Below are positions 55,868 through 64,000 of a stretch of 64,000 nucleotides of DNA, piece by piece; position 1 is the stretch's first letter; every line of letters begins with the position of its first letter. Source of the DNA: Meghimatium bilineatum (lineage: Eukaryota; Mollusca; Gastropoda; Stylommatophora; Philomycidae); NCBI GenBank assembly GCA_034231615.1, contig CM067298.1, positions 67,103,591 through 67,167,590 on the forward strand, given 5' to 3'. A program made the translations under genes and the position numbers. Under the pieces are notes generated by a model. It did no database searches, was not told the origin of the DNA, and worked only from the letters and a program-made list of their open reading frames with translations.

Positions 55868-56197
55868 GTTATGTTATGTTATGTTCCTCCAGGGCCATAG
55901 GCGGCGCATAGGGCAGAAACCATAGCCTTCCATTTCTGTCTTTGTGTTGCCAGGTCTTTCAATTGTTGCGTGTTGTTTAGGTTCATTGACATGCCTTCTC
56001 TATTAATGGTTCTTCGTAGAGTTTCTCTAGGTCTCCCTCTTCTTCTTACTCCAGGTGGCATCCAATATAGTGATTGCTGGGGAATTCTTAGGCTGTTCAT
56101 TCTGAGAACATGGCCGATGTCAGTCCAACGCCTTTGTCTAATGAAGGAAGATATATAGGCTTGTTTGCTTTCCTCTCTTATAGTAGTGTTAGATTTA
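55868..56197 (-). mobile_element. LINE group A, 330-bp copy, AACAT tail
   Basis: Minus strand reads NTTIREESKQAYISSFIRQR, RWTDIGHVLRMNSLRIPQQS, PPGVRRRGRPRETLRRTINR, then ALCAAYGPGGT and AACATAACATAACAT. It is bracketed by an exact 12-bp duplication, CACTGGCTACAT (55856-55867 and 56198-56209). 5'-truncated. Confidence 0.9.
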
Positions 56198-56202
56198 CAC
56201 TG

Positions 56203-56935
56203 GCTACATAGGATCCACAATTATATCCACCCTTTCCCAGAACAATGAAATAAATGCACGTATATGGAAAACGTTTGCCATGTTTGGCGGACTGTAAAAG
56301 CGATTTTGGAAAAACCATCAGTTAAAATTGAAAGCAAAGATACAGATATATCAAACATTGGTACTTAGTACACTATACTACGGATCTGAAACATGGACTA
56401 CCTACACCAAACATGAGAGGAGACATAACATCTTTCATCCAAGATGTCTTCGCAAGATCTGAAACATTAAATGGCATGACAAAATCACCAACATGGAAGT
56501 GTTGTGCCGCACTCAGCTACCATCTGCCATGAAACACTCAATACACATAGATTGCGTTGGCTAGGTCACGTCCATAGAATGATAATCATCCGCATTCCAA
56601 AACAAGTACTATTCGGGGAACTTGCTGAAGGCCATCGAGCTCGCGGTAGACCAATGCTGAGGTATAAAGACATTTGTAAATCGAGAATTCCACATAGAAT
56701 CCAAAAGCTGAGAAAACACGGACGAAACTCGGAATGTCTGGAGGCAGAACCTGCGTGCGGGAGTAGCGTTGATGAGATACAATATGTTTAAAGACATACA
56801 AGAAAAAAAACGCAAATAAAAATGTTTCGTTGCTGTGATATGATCGTTTGAAAAAACACATTTCTGAAAAAAATGTTCAACGGATTGCTTCTTCTTATTG
56901 CTAAATCGTCTTATCTGCAAGATACAAAAGGTAAT
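56203..56935 (+). mobile_element. LINE group C, RT C-terminus and 3' UTR
   Basis: Starts in the segment normally read CYLGST (GCTACATAGGATCCACAAT) and continues TLYYGSETWTTYTKHERR, FHPRCLRKI, TLNTHRLRWLGHVHRM, IPKQVLFGELAEGHRARGRP and a 3' UTR ending near CTGCAAGATACAA. About 56835-56930 matches the 3' UTR of the 0.1-1.6 kb copy. Broken by a few shifts, but better preserved than that copy. Confidence 0.85.
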
Positions 56936-57139
56936 ACATACATGACATATTGCAAGTGTGAATATTCTTTTAGTATTGATTATGTAAGAAATCAGAAGAC
57001 TTTGTAGCGCATATTTTAGTACAAGTTTCATATTCTCACGCTTTTTCGCTGGCGCCAGTTTAATGGGAATTTCTTTGACAATTTGTTTCCGGGATAGACC
57101 CATCTGCAGGAAATGGATACATATATATCAGAAAAACTA

Positions 57140-57400
57140 ATATATAAAAATCAGTGGAATTTTGCTCTCACATCTGCAAGAATCAAGGACATTTTACTCT
57201 TACATCTGTAGGAATGAGGGCAATTTTACTCTCACATCTGCAGAAATTAAAGACATTTTACTCTCTCATCTGTAGGAATAAGGGAAATTTTACTCTCTCA
57301 TCTGTAGGAATGAGGGAAATTTTACTCTCACATCTGTGGGGATCAGTGGATTTTTATCATTGCATCTGTCGGAACCAGGAATGTAAATGTAACTCTCGCA
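57140..57400. repeat. About 32-bp tandem array, 7 units
   Basis: Core TTTTACTCTCACATCTGTAG followed by GAATGAGGG. A short TA run follows at 57416-57440. Confidence 0.9.
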
Positions 57401-57440
57401 AGGAAGCAAGAAATATACATATATATATATATATATATTA

Positions 57441-58149
57441 ATATATATAATATCAATAATAACAGTGTTTAATTTCAATAAGATCTGCCTTGCATTAGAC
57501 ATTTCAATATAACCCATTGATGTATTAATAACAGCTTGCTTTATCATAATTCGTCGTTAGCTCTCAGTTGTCATATTCCTCTGTGCAACAATGAAATAAA
57601 TGTATTCCAGGTGCAACCCGCCTTGCCCATTATATGTTTGCGGGATAACTTTCATACGATAAGCTCAAATACATTGAAGAGCTTTCAGTCTTAATTCCCA
57701 TGACACATATAGGTTCTATATTTTTGTAATTTATGAACTGTTACATTATCTTGGAAGAAACTGTTATAAATACATTTATTATTTTAGCTGGAACGGCATA
57801 TTTATATGGTTTTTTAACGTTTTACGTATTTTGTATTTCATTTTCATTTTTACGTTATACTGTATAATTCTCTTTCTTATGAATGACCTTAACCTCTACT
57901 TGTATTATTTTATAAATCTTGAGTGATGACATTATAAATGATGTCTCTCAAACGTGTTCAGCAAATTTTCCCAATGAGACAACCAAGAAACTGTACGAAC
58001 TAAATAAGACAAACTTACAGAGTATTAATGTGTTGTCGAAACTCAAAAGTGCAGATATAAATTGTAACATTGTGACCTGCTGTGCATGTCTTAAGAGGCG
58101 ACTAAGGAGGTTTTGCAATTGTAATTAGCCGTTCCAACCATTAGGTTAA
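57441..58149. other. Unassigned stretch
   Basis: A 69-codon open stretch (57919-58128) ends in a Cys/Arg-rich segment (TCCACLKRRLRRFCNCN). I recognise no family, and without support it stays unassigned. Confidence 0.35.
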
Positions 58150-58295
58150 AGGGACACATAAGTCAGGCTGAAGTCAGATGTATCAGGGCAAAAGTCGTAG
58201 ATCTCACAGCCATTCTGTAAACATTGATACAGCGTATTCTGTTCTCAAGATTATGCGCTGCTAACGAGCAGGAGTCTGAGAACGAACACAGAAAA
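58150..58295 (+). mobile_element. Repeat family E copy
   Basis: GAAGTCAGATGTATCAGGGC, AGATCTCACAGC, GCGTATTCTGTTCTCAAG and TCTGAGAACGAAC follow the order of the 51.3 kb copy. Confidence 0.55.
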
Positions 58296-58846
<551 letters not shown>

Positions 58847-58934
58847 CTTTCGTTATTGCATGTTTTCATGTGAAGAAGTGCAGTGAGGCTTTCTATGTGA
58901 TATTGAAATTAAAACCGTTTTGCCCTAGCAGCCG

Positions 58935-59072
58935 CCGCGAAATTTACAGGAAGTATTTTGCTTGTATATCCGAAAGACAAAACCCTGACCCAACTGTGGA
59001 CTGAATCCGGGACCACAAGGGTATGAGAATGCGCTCTAACTTCACGGCCATGTGCTCCACGGTCATTTGTAT
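58935..59072 (-). mobile_element. SINE group D head (tRNA-like)
   Basis: Minus strand: A-box-like TGGCCGTGAAGTTAGAGCG and B-box-like GGATTCAGTCC about 30 bp on, then ACAGTTGGGTCAGGG. Only one copy in the window, so the family call rests on the promoter boxes. Confidence 0.6.
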
Positions 59073-59477
59073 GCTCGAACAATAATGTTTACATTATTTA
59101 TATGCTAGAACTAATGTTTATGTCATCAATCTCTGTATTATAAAAGAGGCATAACATCATTAAAAAAAAAGAACTCTCTGGTAGTAATGGTTTGCAGCAA
59201 ATAAGAACCGGGAAGCAAAGACTACTCGACAAATAGTATTTCTTAGTGTTTTGACACACCAAACTTGCAGCCTCGTCTAACATGGATAATACATAACTTG
59301 CAGAAGGATGACCAAATGTAGGTAAAAGATAACATATTGATGAACGATTAACAGAATAGAGAATGAAATAACAATATGAAGGATGGCTAACAGAAAATGA
59401 ACAAAAATGATATTTGAAGGATGACTAACTGAGAATGGGGGAAAAAATAAATGAAATTTTGAAGGATCTATCTACCT
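59073..59477. other. Unassigned stretch
   Basis: GAAGGATG-ACTAAC motifs recur irregularly near 59300-59460 (loosely repeated, old). No coding content seen. Confidence 0.4.
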
Positions 59478-59990
59478 ATCTACACGCTGTGGCCCTTGTT
59501 TGCCTTGCGGCGTGAGGGGTAGAAGAGCTCTCTCGAGATGGTCTTCTTGTGTGCTGTTCCTGTGGTTTCTTTGATTTCTATGATCCATTTCTGACATGGT
59601 CTACATCTGCTTTATAGCCGTTATGTCTATGTGTCATGGCAATTTGTGGCGTTCTATCTGTTGGTAGTCTGGAAGTGTATGAAAATCACTATCTGTTGAT
59701 TGTGACTTTTTGACTTCGTCATTCCACCAGGCTATTATGTTTGGTTTCCTTACACTGTTGTTCTTGTATCCGAATATTTCTCCTGCAGATTGTGTCATAG
59801 TGACTTTGAATAATTTTCATTCTTCTACTGTTGTTGTAGTATGAACTGTGCTGTAGGATGTAGTAGGCGTGTCGTTCTTTTGTTTAAAAAAATTATGTTT
59901 ATCTTCTCGTAGCCACCATGATAGTGTTTTGTGTTTTATACCCGTGGCATGTTGTGTTATTTTTGTGGCTTTAGAAATATTATGAAATAA
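59478..59990 (-). mobile_element. LINE group F-like, internally deleted
   Basis: Minus strand holds the segment between EN and RT (IFGYKNNSVRKPNIIAWWND then EVKKSQS, the WWNDEVKxA block) joined almost directly to the C-terminus (HTRRPSRE, LTPQGKQG). RT is missing, so a large internal deletion is inferred. The tail contains GATAGGTAGATAG. Confidence 0.65.
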
Positions 59991-60051
59991 AGTATCCTAG
60001 TCACGCTTCTTGTGAAAAAAATATCTTTACAATCTCTTGTTTATATATATA

Positions 60052-60212
60052 ATCTTCTTCTTCTTCTTCGTTCATTCTCAAATTCCCGCTGGATCTCCCT
60101 TACAGCAGGACCATGGTCCTACTGGATTTCCAGCAGAATGTAGTCCAGAGAAAGGAAATGCGCTGTGCCGCAGGTTTATTTGCGCCAATGGCCCGACACA
60201 TCCGTCTTCGGC

Positions 60213-60216
<4 letters not shown>
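60052..60216 (-). mobile_element. Repeat family E copy with LINE D-like tail
   Basis: Minus strand: GATGTGTCGGGCCATTGGCG, CAGCGCATTTCC, TTCTGCTGGAAATCC, AGTAGGACC and GAATGAACGAAGAAGAAGAA. Best match to the 5.28 kb copy. A (TA)n tract (60217-60255) lies at its other end. Confidence 0.7.

Positions 60217-60255
<39 letters not shown>
60217..60255. repeat. (TA)n microsatellite
   Basis: About 19 TA units at the 5' edge of a repeat E copy. Confidence 0.95.
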
Positions 60256-60257
<2 letters not shown>

Positions 60258-60471
60258 AAATAAAATATATAAATAATAAAAAGTAGTCACTTGAAGCAAA
60301 ACTTATCAACCTACGTCAACCCGTGTAGACAAATTTTCGAAATCGGGTGTTTTTCTAGGAATATGTTCCAAAAATTAAAAACAAATGAAACCTTTTAATG
60401 AATTAAAAAAATATATTTTGAAGGAAGACTAACACAATATTGAAAAAAATAACATGTTTAATTGTTGAATG

Positions 60472-61690
60472 ATCTTCTTCTTCTTCTTTCGTTCATTTGA
60501 AACACGTCTATATCTGTAATTCTGTCTCCTGAATAAAATTCACTGTATTTTGTAGTTCATACAGTGGCCCATAGTGCTTAGATTCCGTTGTTGATTTTTT
60601 CCTGGCCAATATGTCTGCCTTAGCGTTTCATACTCAGAACACTCTAAAAGTATTTGTTTGGTAGTCTGTGCTACCTGTCCACATGTACTCATGGCTGTGC
60701 TGCCAATCTTGAACTTTGTGTACATGTGAATACGGAGTCAGTTGTATCCGGTTCTGAGCCGTAGAATTACAACTTGTTCTGATCTGTTCATAATGTGATA
60801 GTCACATTGTGTTGGTGTTTGTAGTTTTCTTATTGATTTTTATCACGGGATGTGGGCCAGGATTGGAGTTCAGCAGTTTTTCAGTTGCCACCGTAATTGC
60901 CTGGATTTCTGCATCATCATTACTGCAGAATTTCCCTGTTGGTGTTCTGATTGTATCTCTAGGCTTGTGTGGATATTCTATGTATACACCTGCACCTCCA
61001 TTCTTCACTACAGTCTGTGCTGACCCATCTGTGTATACTTTGACGCATATGTCTTGTGGATATTTCTCGTCCAGGAAACTGAAGGTGACTGTCCTTCGCT
61101 GCACACTGTTCTGTTCGTCCTCGCTTAGTATTCCTTTCAAGTGGGTATGAATGTATATTGGTATTTCATACTTTTCACTCCAAGGGGTTCTGGTACAGAC
61201 CATAAGGGGCTGTCCACTTCAGGTAGGTCTGTAAGTTATCTACGGAGTCGTTTAGCTTGGTGGATGAAGCTGCATTTTTTTCAGTCGGCGCATGGCTAGA
61301 TTTTGGAATCTTTCCTTCATTGTGTGACTTGCCATACACTGAAACATTTCTGTTTGTATTAGTACCTTTATGTCTCTGTGTTCGCCAAGTGTTTACATTC
61401 TTCCCAATTTGCGCATCTCTACTATAGGTGTTTATTTCTTTGCCCCCAGCATTATCCTAAGCGCCTGGTTGTGCACTTTATCTAGATCTTGTAATGTGGT
61501 TTTGATTCAGGACACCATGCAGCTGAACCATATTTCAGGTGTTGTCTTATGCCTTGTTGGTAAACTTTACACAGAGTGTATTCCCACTGATTCCCCATGT
61601 GGTTTCACTTAGTTTTATCAGGATAGCTAACGTCCTCCTGGCTTTTGTTGTTGCTTTATTTATGTGTTGCTAAAAAATTTTTGGGGTAAT
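60472..61690 (-). mobile_element. LINE group D, thumb, RNase H and Cys/His tail
   Basis: Minus strand from 61.6 kb: YGSAAWCPESK (post-RT), RLRR and SFIHQAKRLRR, then a 133-codon open stretch (60802-61203) with RNase H: VKVYTDGSAQTVVKNGGAGV (first Asp), DDAEIQAITVATEKLL (Glu). The third acidic motif has decayed (HPVIKI in place of I(L/F)SDSQ). Next: ILRLRTGYNQLRIHMYTKF, STCGQVAQTTKQILLECSEY (usual CxCG...T..HxLxxC; His is Gln). It ends GAACGAAAGAAGAAGAAG. The most complete group D copy, but not functional. Confidence 0.8.
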
Positions 61691-61754
61691 ATATCATATT
61701 CATGATCAACCCAGTAATGTTTTGGCGGTAATGCTTTTCTTTACAATATAAATA

Positions 61755-62440
61755 GGTTCACTTAATCTGTTGTCTTCTGATGTAATCCAGGATTGGAATT
61801 GTTGTTTTTCTTCTTCTGATGTTCTCGTTCCTGATTCTGTCTCTTATTGTTACTCCCAGGCTTCTACGTAGACAAGTCATTTCTGTTGTAACAAGTTTTC
61901 TTTTGGATTCTGTTGTTAGAATCGATGTTTGACATTGGTAGCACAGTGATGGTATGATGAACCTTCTATATATTGCAGTTTTGGTGTTCATGCTCACGTA
62001 TTTATTTTTGAAAATATGAGGCATCTGCCCAAGATTCGGTATGCTATGTTGCACCAAAGTTGGATTCTTGTTGTGTTTTTCTCATTCGATGCTATGATGC
62101 TTCCAAGATAAGTGAATTATTTCACCTGTTTAAGTTGTTGATCATTCATTAGAATAGGGTGTTTCTTTCTGTTTTTTCAATAGATATCACCTCCGTTTTT
62201 TCTGTGTTTATCTTCATGTTAAATCCCTACCAATTGTAATGAGTCTATTTATATAATTTTTTTTCGTTGTAATTTTTTCGTTGTATTGTTTGAGTGTCTT
62301 AAAAAATAGGTTCTTCAGATGGTTGTTGAGGTTGTCTTCGTCATTAGTGTTGGCAATGTTACATATGAAATCGATATATGCGATGAATAGAAAGGGAGAT
62401 AGAACATACCCTTGTCGCACTCCAGAGTGTATGTGGAAAA
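61755..62440 (-). mobile_element. LINE group F, RT palm to C-terminus
   Basis: Minus strand: MRQGYVLSPFLFIAYIDFIC (VRQGCxLSPxLF block), a degraded palm without a readable YADD, INRLITIGRD, then IPNLGQMPHIFKNKYVSMNT, FIIPSLCYQCQTSILTTESK, RKLVTTEMTCLRRSLGVTIR and LDYIRRQQIK. Closely matches the 11.0 kb fragment. The 3' end is cut at about 61755 compared with that copy. Confidence 0.85.
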
Positions 62441-63227
62441 TGCGTACAGTATACTGAATGAAGAGTAAAGTAATGAATATATATATCTCCGCTTGAGCTT
62501 AGAAGCGTTGATGGCACTTTAATGGTTAAAATAAAAGTTGAAATCTTATCATCTACAATCTACATCCAGTTCTCAGTAAATGAAAGACAATAGGATAACA
62601 AAATGCTAATGCTTTTTTGAGAAATGCAATTAGTGTATGTAGGAAAAGCTACAAAAGGGTGTCTATAAATTACGTCAACAATTAGTATATGGTATGAACA
62701 CGTTTGAGTTTTTGACAAGGGGTATATGGGATCTATGGGTGGAGCGGAGCGCATGTACATGTCGCTGCGTCTGCTATGCCAAAGCGGTCTTTATTTCCGC
62801 AGCCCATAGAAAGACTTCCTGTATTCCTTCATAGGAAAACATCTAGTAACGAAAGTAGATTGGGGAACGTTAATTTCAACACTACTATTCTTTTATATAC
62901 TAATATGAATTCGAAACATTTCCCTAACATTAGGAAATAAATATTTTATTTTCGTACTATTTTTTGTTAAAATTTCGCTTTAAGAGGGTTAAATCTTTTG
63001 TGATATAAGTATGTAGAAGCAGGAAAGGAAATTTCTTGTCAGTTGTAGGCACGGGGACAGGGGGTCAAAAATTTACAAAAAATTGTAATAATAAGCGTTA
63101 CAGGTCATAAGAGACTGACAAAGAAAGGTTAACAGTATATACAATATACTAAAGTGATGCTTCAACCATAGGATCGTTATCACAAATAATTAATACAAAA
63201 TATTATAAAAAATGTACAAAATAGGTC
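62441..63227. other. Unassigned stretch
   Basis: No recognised coding, RNA or repeat content on either strand. Confidence 0.4.
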
Positions 63228-63412
63228 CGCCAGTGACGGTGTGGTATAGGACGCGTTCGTGTTGCCATGGTGCCGGATTCAAATCACGCCGCAAGAAATT
63301 GCATATCCAAAAAAAGTTCAGAAAGCAATGCCAAATTATTGACCCTATTGATAGTACGTAGAGAATAAATTAGTTCATCATTAAAAATTATGGGTTAATA
63401 TCTACATCTTTC
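63228..63412 (+). mobile_element. SINE group A copy (tRNA-derived)
   Basis: GTGACGGTGTGGTATAGGAC (A-box region), B box GGATTCAAATC (63275-63285), GCAAGAAATTGCATATCC, AGTTCAGAAAGCAATGCC and an end AAAAATTATGGGTTAATATC matching the end of the 34.8 kb copy. Confidence 0.8.
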
Positions 63413-63689
63413 CAATATATGCCCCAAAGCTATGATATATGCTACAAAGTAGACATAGACATTTCAAAAATAATGTCGTTAATATAAATAAAGTTATAGA
63501 TACACAAGACAGATGAGACTTATAACCCCACACTGAACGAGAACTATAAGCCTATACTGATGAATTTTTTGAAACTGAGTACGCCTGTTCGTTGTTAGGA
63601 TCAGAAAGGGAGGCAAATATTATGAACATTTAGATGTTGTTAAGACGGCTAAAGAGGTTTGGTATCAGATGGGTCTGCCCCATTTCATA
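63413..63689. other. Unassigned stretch
   Basis: AT-rich, no recognised content. Confidence 0.4.
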
Positions 63690-63754
63690 GAAAGTGAAAG
63701 TGTTATACAGCATGACACCAGTATACTTTTCAAAACCAATAAAGAAGAAATCGA

Positions 63755-64000
63755 GACTAAAATATGATATCCCATGTACAGATCCTGTAAACTCTGCGAG
63801 ACTAAAATATGACATCCCATAAACTCTGCGAGACTAAAATATGACATCTCATGTACAGATCCTGTAAACTCTGCGAGACTAAAATATAACATCCCATAAA
63901 CTCTGCGAGACTAAAATATGACATCTCATGTACAGATTCTGTAAACTCTGCGAGACTAAAATATGACATCCCATGTACAGATCCTGTAAACTCTGCGAGA
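63755..64000. repeat. Satellite with 45- and 32-bp unit types, runs off the window
   Basis: Core CTCTGCGAGACTAAAATATG then ACATCCCAT. Long units carry an extra GTACAGATCCTGTAAA-type segment; short units lack it and end ATAAA. The two types alternate irregularly. The right end is beyond the window. Confidence 0.95.

Noticed and set aside
57919-58128. 69-codon frame with a Cys/Arg-rich end
   Set aside because: Too short, no family recognised and no upstream or splice support; could be chance.

Overview
This window looks like intergenic and intronic DNA of an invertebrate animal. It is AT-rich, has almost no long open frames, and is packed with degraded non-LTR retrotransposons (LINEs), tRNA-derived SINEs, DNA-transposon remnants and many unrelated tandem-repeat arrays. 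The only convincing host coding sequence is one exon on the minus strand (about 3936-4429). It encodes transmembrane helices 6-7 of a rhodopsin-class peptide receptor, closest in style to the GnRH/corazonin group. A lophotrochozoan, most likely a mollusc, fits the receptor and LINE mix, but this is inference and not proven.

LINE groups are labelled here by what they share. A: 3' tail of AACAT units (25.3, 40.3, 55.9 kb; a diverged relative at 0.4-0.8 kb). B: jockey/I-like with endonuclease, reverse transcriptase (RT) and RNase H (8.8-10.9, 13.7, 20.3-22.2, 32.2-33.5, 46.1, 50.2 kb). C: a group whose C-terminus carries a long HERRLNxFH block (0.1-1.6, 41.0, 56.2 kb). D: RNase H group ending in GAACGAAGAAGAAG (16.5, 34.3, 60.5 kb). 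F: a group with a CYQxQTxxLTTxxKRKLV block (11.0, 41.5, 59.5, 61.8 kb). RTE type with a TGA-unit tail (2.0, 25.7, 26.4, 35.9-37.7 kb and others). Only the RTE copy at 35.9-37.7 kb keeps a long intact frame (572 residues with YADD).

Layout. 0-5.3 kb: nested LINEs, an RTE tail, then the receptor exon and probable intron. 5.7-8.5 kb: four tandem arrays. 8.8-14.2 kb: LINE B, LINE F, a dead DDE transposase, a (TA)n tract and RNase H. 16-17.4 kb: one LINE inside another. 18.5-23.4 kb: satellites around LINE B. 25-31.4 kb: LINE ends, SINEs and five arrays. 32.2-38.7 kb: LINE B, a second DDE transposase, LINE D, SINEs, and an RTE element inserted in a jockey-like LINE. 38.7-39.9 kb: an unexplained GC-richer repeat. 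40-43 kb: three LINE copies. 45-50.5 kb: LINE fragments and SINEs. 53-57.4 kb: arrays and a three-layer nest (LINE C, hAT-type MITE, LINE A). 58-64 kb: SINEs, LINEs F and D, and a satellite running off the window.

I see no operon, defence locus or other gene system. The value of the window is its transposon stratigraphy: several insertions have readable target-site duplications that give their order.
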